Assembly (NCBI RefSeq): GCF_013304735.1
Contig: NZ_JAAITI010000012.1
Coordinates: forward strand, 1 to 64,000
Reading direction: 5' to 3'
Length of the DNA: 64,000 nt
Source of the DNA: Blautia luti
GTDB lineage: Bacteria > Bacillota > Clostridia > Lachnospirales > Lachnospiraceae
The translations under genes were made by a program, and so were the position numbers. The notes under the pieces are model-generated. The model made no database searches. It had not been told where the DNA came from and was given only the letters and a program-made list of their open reading frames with translations. Shown here one piece after another: positions 35,096 through 42,611 of the stretch (its first letter is position 1; every line of letters starts with the position of its first letter).

Positions 35096-36009
35096 AACGT
35101 TTTCTGAAAGTAATCCTGATCCTTGCGGCAGTATTCGGTGCGGCGGGTTTGGGACTTACTGCAGGCGGAGCTGCCATGGGAGCGACCATGGGGGATGTGA
35201 GTGTGCTGGATCATGGGATCACGCAGGTGCTTCGTGTGCTGGATCATGAAGACAGTTGGGAAGTGGAAGACTCTGAAGAAGATATGGATGAGCTGGAGGA
35301 TGATTTTCAGGCAGCTGCAGAGAGCGCGGTAACTGAGAAGGGCGTCCTGGTAGGCAGTGCAGACAGTTCCGCATATACGAAGGTATATGAGGCTTCGGCT
35401 GTGTCAGACCTTTCCTGTGACCTGAGATACGAAAAACTGGTTTTGAAAACATGGAATGAGGACAAAGTTCAGGTGAAAGTTACAGGGAGGGACCACAATC
35501 GTGTTAAGATCAGCAATGACAACGGCAGTCTGAGAATTGCAAGCAATCAAAAAGTGAGAAACCGTTCCGTAGAAATTTTTTGCCCGGAAAACTTAAGCTT
35601 TCAGAAGATAAAACTTCAGATGGGAGCAGGAACCATCGAACTGGATGGTGATTTTAAAGCGGGTCAGATGGAAGTAAATGTGGGGGCCGGAACCATTGAA
35701 AATTCCGGCAGTCTGAATATAAAAGAAGCAGATTTTACAGTCGGAGTGGGAACTGCCGACATCAGTGAACTTCAGGTGGAGAATTTAAAAGGAAGCTGTG
35801 GTATGGGAGATATGGAGCTTACACTTACAGGAAAAGCTGCTGATTATAATTATGAACTGAAATGCGGTCTTGGAAATCTGGAACTGGATGATTCGATGGA
35901 AACGTCTATCACTTCCGGAAATAAACAGATCACAAATGAAGCTGCCGTAAAAAATATAAAACTGGATTGCGGAATGGGAAACGTTCAGGTTGAATTTGAA
36001 GAAGATTAA
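35092..36009 (+). CDS. DUF4097 beta-helical envelope protein
   Basis: This 305-residue protein has an N-terminal hydrophobic segment (about 4-30, signal anchor), an acidic stretch (about 55-85) and a long repetitive beta region (about 100-305). In that region turns of the form MGAGTIELDGDFKAG, VGAGTIENSGSLNIK, VGVGTADISELQVEN and CGMGDMELTLTGKA recur about every 20 residues, the mark of DUF4097 right-handed beta-helix or adhesin-like domains. The part exposed outside the cell could bind lipids or peptides. It sits between DUF1700 and PspC genes in the PadR operon, like LiaF/LiaG-type cell-envelope stress modules. No enzymatic motif is seen. Confidence 0.88.
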   Translation: MKRFLKVILILAAVFGAAGLGLTAGGAAMGATMGDVSVLDHGITQVLRVLDHEDSWEVEDSEEDMDELEDDFQAAAESAVTEKGVLVGSADSSAYTKVYEASAVSDLSCDLRYEKLVLKTWNEDKVQVKVTGRDHNRVKISNDNGSLRIASNQKVRNRSVEIFCPENLSFQKIKLQMGAGTIELDGDFKAGQMEVNVGAGTIENSGSLNIKEADFTVGVGTADISELQVENLKGSCGMGDMELTLTGKAADYNYELKCGLGNLELDDSMETSITSGNKQITNEAAVKNIKLDCGMGNVQVEFEED

Positions 36010-36022
36010 AGGAGGAAGCATT

Positions 36023-36205
36023 GTGAGCAACAAAAAACTTTATAAATCATCAGTAAACCGTATGTTATGTGGTGTCTGCGGCGGAATCGCGGAATACTTT
36101 GATATCGATCCGACTCTTGTCCGGCTGGTATGGGTGATCATCACGCTGATGGGTGGAGCCGGAATCCTGGCGTATATCATTGCGGCCATCATTATCCCGG
36201 ATTAA
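36023..36205 (+). CDS. PspC domain protein
   Basis: The 60-residue protein is a bare PspC domain: KKLYKSSVNRMLCGVCGGIAEYFDIDPTLVRLVW followed by one membrane segment (about 35-57). PspC domains sit in the membrane and take part in phage-shock/envelope stress responses. GTG 36023 is chosen because GGAGG at 36011-36015 sits 7 nt upstream; a longer in-frame start at 35990 lies inside the previous gene with no such site. It is the last gene of the PadR operon; a weak stem with a short T run (about 36217-36240) follows. Confidence 0.93.
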   Translation: MSNKKLYKSSVNRMLCGVCGGIAEYFDIDPTLVRLVWVIITLMGGAGILAYIIAAIIIPD

Positions 36206-36246
36206 AGCTGACAGCATCCGTAAAGGACGGACATATTTTTCAGAAT

Positions 36247-36276
36247 GCATAATTTCTCCGGAAATTGTTCATACTC
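36247..36276 (+). promoter_or_regulatory. Putative forespore sigma-G promoter of the SASP gene
   Basis: GCATA (36247-36251) matches the sigma-G -35 pattern GHATR. After 18 nt CATACTC (36270-36276) matches the -10 pattern CATWHTA except for the last base. No sigma-A promoter is evident nearby. The site fits expression in the forespore. Confidence 0.55.
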
Positions 36277-36302
36277 CATAAAAAAGATGAGGAGTGTGGA
36301 AG

Positions 36303-36494
36303 ATGAACAGGGAGAAAGAAGTAAAGGCATACCTGGAGGGGAAACTTTCCCAGGCAGAAAAACTGAAATACGAGATTGCCGATGAGATGGGAGTCCTGGA
36401 TAAAGTGATCAAAGACGGGTGGAAAAGCCTCTCTGCAAAAGAAACCGGACGGATCGGTGGTCTTATGACAAAAAAGAAGAAACATAAAAAGTAA
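36303..36494 (+). CDS. Small acid-soluble spore protein, alpha/beta type (divergent)
   Basis: The 63-residue basic protein shows the alpha/beta SASP pattern in divergent form: LKYEIADEMGVLDKVIKDGW in the first half and SLSAKETGRIGGLMTKKKK in the second, matching the conserved EIA-E-G and GxxGGxM signatures. Such proteins coat spore DNA and protect it from UV and heat; the Glu-Ile-Ala site is where the GPR protease cuts during germination. AGGAG at 36290-36294, 8 nt before ATG 36303, and a sigma-G-like promoter support the call. The lysine tail is unusual for classic SspA/B but common in Lachnospiraceae versions as far as recalled. Confidence 0.8.
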   Translation: MNREKEVKAYLEGKLSQAEKLKYEIADEMGVLDKVIKDGWKSLSAKETGRIGGLMTKKKKHKK

Positions 36495-36498
36495 AATG

Positions 36499-36547
36499 CA
36501 GCCTGAAGGAACGCGGTGAAATGCCGCCGGAAAAATCCTTCAGGCTG
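36499..36547 (+). terminator. Stem-loop terminator after the SASP gene
   Basis: CAGCCTGAAGGA (36499-36510) pairs perfectly with TCCTTCAGGCTG (36536-36547). The tail TATTGAATT is poor in T, so termination may be partial. Confidence 0.6.
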
Positions 36548-36602
36548 TATTGAATTATAAGAAAATTTTTTGAAAAAAGAATTTTTTTTTGACGGTTCAG
36601 GG

Positions 36603-36631
36603 TGGACTGACCAGTGGAAAAGAGCTATACT
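36603..36631 (+). promoter_or_regulatory. Promoter of the DUF308 gene
   Basis: TGGACT (36603-36608), a 17-nt spacer and TATACT (36626-36631) lie 27 nt before the ATG at 36658. Confidence 0.5.
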
Positions 36632-36657
36632 GTTGGAATAACAGAGGAGGTATAAAA

Positions 36658-37713
36658 ATGGGTGAAAAAATCAATAACATTCTGAAGGGTGAGATCATCT
36701 CTTCCGTATTTTATATACTTCTGGGACTTTGCCTGATCCTGATCCCCACACAGACGGTGGATGTGATCTGTAAAGTGGTATTCGGGCTGATCCTCATCGG
36801 AGTTGGCATTTATCATATCTATATTTACATACGTGGAAAAGCAACTGCTACGATCATGGATCTTTTAAGCGGTGTAGTTGTTTTCGTGCTGGGCGTGTTC
36901 CTTTTTATGACACCTTCCATCGTGATCAAGCTGCTTCCATGGATGCTCAGTGCATTTGTACTGGTTGACAGTCTGTGGAAATTTAAAGGTGCTTTTCTTC
37001 TGAAAAAAGGTGGACGCGGTGCATGGAGTGTGCTTCTGATCGGCAGTCTTGTTTTTATTGCACTTGGAATTGTGATGTTGTTTGGAAGATTTCCAAAGAT
37101 CATGACGCTGTTGATCTTTTCCGGTTGGGTGCTGGTGTGTGACGGAGCTGCGGATATCATATTTTTTATTATTATGAAGCTGGGACTTCGAAAAATCGCG
37201 AAAAAAGCGGAGGCAGAGAAGGAAGAGGCTGGTTCAGATGCTGTAAATGAAACAGCAGATATGGATATGCCAGATGATACAAAACCGCAGGATGAAAATG
37301 AGCTAAATGAGTTGCAGAGTGGGAGTGGAACAGAATATCCAACAGACAATGTGGCCGAGAGTACACCGGTTGAAGCAATGGAAACGGAACCGGAGAAAAA
37401 GTCCAGACGTGGAATCTTCCGAAAAAAAGAGAAGGATCAGGAGGAAGAGAGTAAACCTGTAACAGAAACTACAGAAGAAACTACAACGGCTATGACGGCA
37501 CAGGATACAGACGGATATTCTACGGACAGAAAAGAGACAGAAGAGTCCGCAAAACCGGAAGAAGAACAGAAGCAGGAGAATTCCCGCTGGGAAAAAGAAC
37601 CGGAGAATGTAGAAATGAAACTCTGGGATGTGGGCAAAGACCAGGCGGAGACCGGCAGCCTGAAGGATCTTCTGGACGGTTCCGATGAAGACCTGGAAGA
37701 GTGGAAGGACTGA
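36658..37713 (+). CDS. DUF308 (HdeD-like) membrane protein with long acidic tail
   Basis: This 351-residue protein has six membrane helices (about 10-180) in the DUF308/HdeD arrangement of three short repeated helix pairs (FYILLGLCLILIPTQTVDVI, LLSGVVVFVLGVFLFMTPS, LLIGSLVFIALGIVMLFGRFP). A highly charged Glu/Lys/Asp/Thr-rich tail of about 160 residues follows and is probably disordered and cytoplasmic. HdeD-type proteins are linked to acid resistance in enterobacteria, but in Firmicutes the role is unknown. The tail is an unusual addition, ending in EDLEEWKD. GAGGAGG 7 nt before ATG 36658 fixes the start; longer in-frame starts lack a site. Confidence 0.85.
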   Translation: MGEKINNILKGEIISSVFYILLGLCLILIPTQTVDVICKVVFGLILIGVGIYHIYIYIRGKATATIMDLLSGVVVFVLGVFLFMTPSIVIKLLPWMLSAFVLVDSLWKFKGAFLLKKGGRGAWSVLLIGSLVFIALGIVMLFGRFPKIMTLLIFSGWVLVCDGAADIIFFIIMKLGLRKIAKKAEAEKEEAGSDAVNETADMDMPDDTKPQDENELNELQSGSGTEYPTDNVAESTPVEAMETEPEKKSRRGIFRKKEKDQEEESKPVTETTEETTTAMTAQDTDGYSTDRKETEESAKPEEEQKQENSRWEKEPENVEMKLWDVGKDQAETGSLKDLLDGSDEDLEEWKD

Positions 37714-37721
37714 CACCTCTC

Positions 37722-37750
37722 TTGCATCATCTGCCATTCCGTGGTAAGAT
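37722..37750 (+). promoter_or_regulatory. Promoter of the arginase-fold gene and lgt
   Basis: TTGCAT (37722-37727), a 17-nt spacer and TAAGAT (37745-37750). The expected start of transcription (about 37756-37758) coincides with the ATG at 37757, so the message may have no leader. Confidence 0.6.
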
Positions 37751-37756
37751 GTGCAC

Positions 37757-38584
37757 ATGAAAAATACAGATAAAAATATTAAGATACTGATGATGGATTT
37801 TTCCGGAATATATGAGGATCAGCAGTTCTGGAGGGGAAAAGAAGCAGCCCGGGTGGAGGCCAGGGACATTCCCGGAACTAACTGCTACTGCGATGAGGAT
37901 GCGATGAATGCCATTCGCAGCCGCATTGCCCCTTATTCTTCCGGAGAGATCCATTTTATTGATTCCGGAAACTATCACTATATGACAAGGATCTGGCTGG
38001 AAAAGATCCCGGAGCCTTTTGAACTTCTTGTATTTGACAATCATACAGATATGCAGCCGCCTGCTTTTGGCGGCCTGCTTTCCTGCGGAGGATGGATTTA
38101 TGATTCCATTATGGAACTTCCTCTGCTTAAAAAGGTGATCCTGATCGGCCCGGATGAGGAGGCTTTTTCCAGAGTGGAACCGGAGCTTAGGGAAAAGGTG
38201 GAGTTTTTGAGCAGGGAGAAACTTCTGGAAATGGAAGATGTGGAAGTGTGTGCATTTGTAAAAGAACAGGTGGGAGAATATCCGTTATATATTTCCATAG
38301 ACAAAGATGTGCTCTGCGAGACGGATGCAGACACAAACTGGAGCCAGGGTGATATGCGGTTAAGTACCATGATGAAATGTCTGGGTGCTGTTAGAGAGAA
38401 ATGTGTAGAAGAAAGTCTCAGGATCCTGGGCGTGGATATCTGTGGGGAATGTGATGCCAAAGAGCCAGGAAACAGTGCTTTGAATGACAGGGCCAATGCT
38501 GCGCTGCTGGAATTTTTTACATCCACAGATGTGGGTGAGGATATTGAGGAAAACAAAAACGGGACATCAGGAGGAAACCGATGA
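37757..38584 (+). CDS. UPF0489/arginase-fold protein
   Basis: The 275-residue protein is related to the ureohydrolase (arginase/deacetylase) fold. Metal-ligand motifs are visible: His in the GNYHYMT loop, DNHTD (usual DAHxD) and SIDKDVL (usual SxDxD), so a two-metal site seems intact although the family's GGDHS motif is changed to SGNYHY. The downstream CGECD segment is also conserved in relatives. The substrate is unknown; hydrolysis of a guanidino or amide compound is possible. No good ribosome binding site precedes ATG 37757, which lies at the predicted transcript start. It overlaps lgt by ATGA, so the two are coupled. Confidence 0.75.
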   Translation: MKNTDKNIKILMMDFSGIYEDQQFWRGKEAARVEARDIPGTNCYCDEDAMNAIRSRIAPYSSGEIHFIDSGNYHYMTRIWLEKIPEPFELLVFDNHTDMQPPAFGGLLSCGGWIYDSIMELPLLKKVILIGPDEEAFSRVEPELREKVEFLSREKLLEMEDVEVCAFVKEQVGEYPLYISIDKDVLCETDADTNWSQGDMRLSTMMKCLGAVREKCVEESLRILGVDICGECDAKEPGNSALNDRANAALLEFFTSTDVGEDIEENKNGTSGGNR

Positions 38585-39345
38585 AAAATGAACTTCTTAC
38601 CATCGGGCCATTTACGGTATACGGGTATGGCCTGATGATCGCCATTGGAATTGTGGCAGGTTGTCTGACTGCAGAGTACAGAGCCAGAAAACAGGGACTT
38701 GACAGTGAACAGATCTTTCCGATGGTCCTGTGGTGCCTGGTGGGTGGATTTCTTTGTGCAAAACTTCTCTTCTGGATTACAGAGTGGAAATCAATCATTC
38801 AGGATCCGGGATTTATGATGGAAACGTTAAGTTCCGGTTTTGTGGTGTTTGGAGGAATCATCGGCGGGATACTGACAGGATTTTTGTACTGCAGGATCAG
38901 AAAACTTGTATTTTTTAAATATGCGGATGTGATCCTGCCATCTGTGGCACTGGCCCAGGGATTTGGACGGATCGGATGTTTTCTGGCGGGCTGTTGTTAT
39001 GGAAAAGAGACAGAGAGAGTTTTTTCTGTGATATTTCAGAATTCAGAATATGCGCCCAATCACGTGGCACTGATCCCGACGCAGCTGTATTCCAGCGGAC
39101 TGGATTTTCTGCATTTTCTTTTGCTGTTGCTGATCGCGCGGAATAAAAAAGCAGATGGCCAGGTGACTGCCTGCTATCTGATCTTTTACAGCATTGGACG
39201 CTTTGTGATCGAGTTTTTTCGTGGAGATATTATCCGGGGAAGTGTGGGGATTTTGTCAACTTCCCAGTTTATCAGTATTTTTACCGGGATTGCTGGGATT
39301 GTGCTGTTGATACTGGTGATGAAAAGAAAGAATCAGACAGCGTAG
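38581..39345 (+). CDS. lgt: Prolipoprotein diacylglyceryl transferase
   Basis: The 254-residue inner-membrane enzyme attaches diacylglycerol from phosphatidylglycerol to the lipobox cysteine of prolipoproteins. Seven hydrophobic segments are present, and the family signature GRIGCFLAGCCYGKETE includes the essential Arg and Gly residues. GYGLMIAIGIVAG in helix 1 and FIFRRGD-like VIEFFRGD near residue 215 also fit. The start overlaps the upstream gene by 4 nt; AGGAGGAAAC lies before it. It would serve lipoproteins such as the one at 19598. Confidence 0.95.
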   Translation: MKNELLTIGPFTVYGYGLMIAIGIVAGCLTAEYRARKQGLDSEQIFPMVLWCLVGGFLCAKLLFWITEWKSIIQDPGFMMETLSSGFVVFGGIIGGILTGFLYCRIRKLVFFKYADVILPSVALAQGFGRIGCFLAGCCYGKETERVFSVIFQNSEYAPNHVALIPTQLYSSGLDFLHFLLLLLIARNKKADGQVTACYLIFYSIGRFVIEFFRGDIIRGSVGILSTSQFISIFTGIAGIVLLILVMKRKNQTA

Positions 39346-39355
39346 GACAGTAGTG

Positions 39356-39385
39356 TCATAAGGACAGGTTTTCTTTGCATACATC
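39356..39385 (+). promoter_or_regulatory. Possible mother-cell sigma-E promoter of the Csp-like gene
   Basis: TCATAAG (39356-39362), a 15-nt spacer and CATACATC (39378-39385) resemble the sigma-E pattern (KMATATT / CATACANT), with two mismatches in the -35 box and one in the -10 box. Confidence 0.3.
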
Positions 39386-39412
39386 TATGAAAAAGACGAA
39401 AGCAGGCCTGCC

Positions 39413-41161
39413 ATGCTCAGAAAAGAAGATTTTGAACCAAATATGAAAACAGAGGATAAGATCCCCGGAGCGCAGTCGGAAAATCCGGCACAGAGTCAGC
39501 GCTTCGGGGATTTTATCGTGAAATATATGCAGAATGTAAAGGACACCATGGAACTTTTTTCGGGGACATCTTTTCAGGCAATCAATGAGATTTTCGGGGT
39601 TCTCTATGTTCCGCTGGAAAGTATGGGAGAACTTGAGGTCACGGGAACATCCTATAATTCGATCCCGAAATGTTACACGTATATGGACATGGAGGCAGCA
39701 GGGGCATCGGGGATCACCAGGCTGCATGACCATCCGTATCTCAAACTTCGGGGAAAGGGGACGGCGGTGGCAGTAATCGACTCGGGGATTGATTATCAGA
39801 ATGCCGTGTTTCGAAATGCAGGCGGTTCCAGGATCGCTTATTTATGGGATCAGTCGCTGGAAGATGGGACTGATATAGCAGGTACAGAAGTTCCCTATGG
39901 CAGGTTATTCCGTAAAAATGATATCGACCAGGCACTGGCTTTTGAGGATCCGTTTTCTGTTGTGCCATCCCGTGATACCAATGGACATGGCACGGCACTT
40001 GCCGGCATTGCGGCAGGAAATATGGTCCCGGGAGAAAATTTTACCGGAGCGGCGCCGGAAGCGACATTGATCATCATCAAGGTAAAACCGGCAAAACAAT
40101 ACCTCCGGAATTTTTATCTCTACCCTCCGGATGCAGAAGTCTTTCAGGAAAATGACGTGATGATGGCCATCGCTTATGCGATTTCCTGGGCGAAAAAACT
40201 GGAGATGCCACTTTCTATCTGCCTGGGAATCGGAAGCAGCCAGGGTGCTCATCTGGGAACCAATGCGTTAAGCCAGTATGTGGACTATGTGGCAAATTTT
40301 TCCCAGGTATCCGTATCTGTGGCAGCAGGAAACGAAGGAAATACAAGAAACCACAGCACGGGGATTTTTTCTCAGGAAAGGGAGCAGATCGTGACAGAGC
40401 TCCGTGTGGCAGAAAGGGAGCAGGGATTTACCATGGAATTCTGGGGAGAGCCACCGGAGATCTACGGGCTTTCCATCCAGTCACCCACCGGTGAGATATT
40501 GGAAGTCAGCAGTTCCATCGGTTCCAGAACTCAGGAGCTTTCTTTTGTCTTTGTGGAAACAAAGGTGTATGTGAATTATATCCTGATTGAGCGGCAGACC
40601 GGATATTCGCTGGTGTATATCCGATTTTTCCATCCGGCGTCCGGCATCTGGAAAATTTTCACCCAGGCAAGAAACAGACAGAACGTACAGTTCCACATGT
40701 GGCTTCCTGTGGAAGGGCTGATCTCCCAGGATACCTATTTTCTGGAACCCTCTCCCTACACCACGGTGACAGCGCCGGGAGATGCCAGGAACAGCATCAC
40801 GGCAACCGCCTACCAGCACCGTGACGGAAGCATCTATATTGCAGCAGGCAGAGGCTATACACCAGATGGTATGATAACCCCACATCTGGCAGCACCTGGC
40901 GTTAACGTAAAAGTACCACTGGTACGAGGAGATTTTGGAACCCGCTCCGGAACCAGTATCTCCGCCGCACAGACCGCTGGTATCGCGGCACTTCTGTTTG
41001 AATGGGCGATCATACGAGATAACCAGCCGTTTTTTACCGGGAGCAGCGTGAAATATTATCTGCAGAGAGGCGCAAGAAGAGAAGAAAACATGCAGTACCC
41101 AAACCCGGAGTGGGGGTATGGGAAGGTGGATCTGTATCATACCTTTGAACTGCTGACGTGA
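39413..41161 (+). CDS. Subtilisin-family S8 protease, Csp-like
   Basis: This 582-residue protein has the complete subtilase triad Asp123 (AVIDSGID), His192 (NGHGTALAG) and Ser515 (SGTSISAAQ), and oxyanion Asn307 (AAGNEGN). A long insert between Asn and Ser (about 320-460) fits the jelly-roll domain of clostridial Csp germination proteases. There is no signal peptide, as in Csp proteins, and residues 1-100 look like a Csp prodomain. In Clostridium, Csp proteases cut pro-SleC to start cortex breakdown; some Lachnospiraceae carry several subtilases of this type with less clear roles. No sleC is in the window. The ribosome binding site is weak. Confidence 0.85.
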   Translation: MLRKEDFEPNMKTEDKIPGAQSENPAQSQRFGDFIVKYMQNVKDTMELFSGTSFQAINEIFGVLYVPLESMGELEVTGTSYNSIPKCYTYMDMEAAGASGITRLHDHPYLKLRGKGTAVAVIDSGIDYQNAVFRNAGGSRIAYLWDQSLEDGTDIAGTEVPYGRLFRKNDIDQALAFEDPFSVVPSRDTNGHGTALAGIAAGNMVPGENFTGAAPEATLIIIKVKPAKQYLRNFYLYPPDAEVFQENDVMMAIAYAISWAKKLEMPLSICLGIGSSQGAHLGTNALSQYVDYVANFSQVSVSVAAGNEGNTRNHSTGIFSQEREQIVTELRVAEREQGFTMEFWGEPPEIYGLSIQSPTGEILEVSSSIGSRTQELSFVFVETKVYVNYILIERQTGYSLVYIRFFHPASGIWKIFTQARNRQNVQFHMWLPVEGLISQDTYFLEPSPYTTVTAPGDARNSITATAYQHRDGSIYIAAGRGYTPDGMITPHLAAPGVNVKVPLVRGDFGTRSGTSISAAQTAGIAALLFEWAIIRDNQPFFTGSSVKYYLQRGARREENMQYPNPEWGYGKVDLYHTFELLT

Positions 41162-41372
41162 GATGATGCGAGCTGGAAAAAATATGAAAAGCAGAAACAG
41201 ATCATTTCCTTTGGAAAGAGTAGATGCATAGATATTACATTTGGAAAAATAATAAAAGGATACGAAAGTACTAATTTTGGAAAAAATATTCATATAGATA
41301 ATTCACTTTGTATCGTGTACTATAAATATATGGAAAAATCATATAATGACACAACAGGGAGGAATTTTACTT

Positions 41373-42461
41373 ATGGAGCTTTCAACTTTGGTAAAAATGT
41401 CAAACACTTACGGAAGTAATCCGGCTTATGTTCTGGCAGGAGGCGGTAATACTTCTGTAAAAGACGATACAACATTGTATGTAAAGGGATCTGGTACACA
41501 GCTTGCTACCATTAAGGCAGAGGAATTTGTCAAAATGGACAGAGCCCGTCTGAATGAGATCATGAAAACGGAATATCCGGCAGATGATGTGAAGCGTGAA
41601 TCTGCATATCTTGCAGATGTAATGGCGGCAGTGACCGATGAGGATAAAACCAAACGTCCCAGCGTGGAAGCGCTGCTCCACAATCTGTTTGCCTATACGT
41701 ATGTCCTGCATGTTCATCCGACACTTATCAATGGACTGACCTGCGGAAAGGGCGCAAAGGCTCTCTGCAAAGAGCTTCTTGGAAAAGACGTACTCTGGAT
41801 CGATATCTGCAAACCGGGATACACACTTGCCCGTATCTGCTTCGAGAAAATGAATGCCTATAAAGAAGAAACAGGAAAAGACGTGCAGGTCCTTCTGCTT
41901 CAAAATCACGGAATTTTTGTTGCGGCTGATACTGTAGAGGAAATCGGCGTTTTATTTGATGGTGTGATCGGAAAGCTGGAAAAGCAGGTAAAGAGAACTG
42001 CGGATGTAAGTGATGCAGTTACACCTGAAAAAGAGCAGGCAGCACAGAAGCTTTCCAGTCTGCTCGGACATGCGGTTGAGGTCGTACCGGCTGCGGAGGC
42101 TGATGATTTTGTAAAAGATAAAACTGCTGCGGCACCTCTTCTGAAGCCGTTTACTCCGGATCATATCGTATACTGCGGACCTTATCCGTTATTTGTGGAA
42201 AATATTGATGAGGCGAAAAATGCGCTGGATGCATTTATGACAGAGCATGATAAAGAGCCAAGACTGATCCTGGTACAGGGCGTTGGCGCATTTATCATGG
42301 AAGATGACAAAGGAAAGGCAGCAAAGGCACAGCTTCTGGTAAAGGATGCGATCAAGCTTGCGGTGTATGCGGAGAGCTTTGGCGGCCCGCTGCAGATGAC
42401 CGATGAGATCACATATTTTATTACACACTGGGAAGCAGAAGCATACCGCAGTAAGAAATAA
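41373..42461 (+). CDS. Class II aldolase/adducin-domain protein
   Basis: The 362-residue protein has an N-terminal class II aldolase fold (about 1-205) with GGGNTSVK, a metal-binding HVHP motif (YVLHVHPTLINGLTC) and a later His (LLQNHGIFVAA), so zinc binding looks intact. The C-terminal part (about 215-362) resembles the region linking aldolase and dehydrogenase domains in RhaD-type bifunctional enzymes, but no NAD-binding domain follows. It may cleave a sugar phosphate such as rhamnulose-1-phosphate or a related ketose-phosphate; no sugar operon surrounds it. GGGAGG lies 10 nt before ATG 41373. The gap 41162-41372 is AT-rich and shows no firm promoter. Confidence 0.82.
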   Translation: MELSTLVKMSNTYGSNPAYVLAGGGNTSVKDDTTLYVKGSGTQLATIKAEEFVKMDRARLNEIMKTEYPADDVKRESAYLADVMAAVTDEDKTKRPSVEALLHNLFAYTYVLHVHPTLINGLTCGKGAKALCKELLGKDVLWIDICKPGYTLARICFEKMNAYKEETGKDVQVLLLQNHGIFVAADTVEEIGVLFDGVIGKLEKQVKRTADVSDAVTPEKEQAAQKLSSLLGHAVEVVPAAEADDFVKDKTAAAPLLKPFTPDHIVYCGPYPLFVENIDEAKNALDAFMTEHDKEPRLILVQGVGAFIMEDDKGKAAKAQLLVKDAIKLAVYAESFGGPLQMTDEITYFITHWEAEAYRSKK

Positions 42462-42488
42462 AAAAGAAAAATATATAGAGAAATAAAG

Positions 42489-42532
42489 AAAATGCATCGG
42501 GAACTATCAGGAAATTCCCGGTGCATTTTTTT
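42489..42532. terminator. Terminator after the aldolase gene (bidirectional)
   Basis: AATGCATCGGGAA pairs with TTCCCGGTGCATT, with A-rich and T7 flanks, between convergent genes. Confidence 0.92.
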
Positions 42533-42551
42533 GTCAAATGACGGATAAATA

Positions 42552-42600
42552 GTTACTCAGGACAGAGTTACGCAGCAAATGTGGATATTTTTATCCGCAT
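42552..42600. repeat. Dispersed hairpin repeat, copy A
   Basis: This segment of about 48 nt closely resembles 51569-51617. Shared features are GTTA at the left, TACG-AG--AATG in the middle and the identical block GGATATTTTTATCCG. The end folds as AATGTGGATA / TATCCGCATT around a T-rich loop. It lies between the aldolase terminator and the convergent pfp stop. Confidence 0.6.
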
Positions 42601-42611
42601 TACTACAAATC

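Noticed and set aside
36561-36594. A/T runs around 36561-36594 as a second terminator
   Set aside because: The runs can pair only as A-T stretches without a GC stem, and they overlap the upstream part of the DUF308 promoter region.
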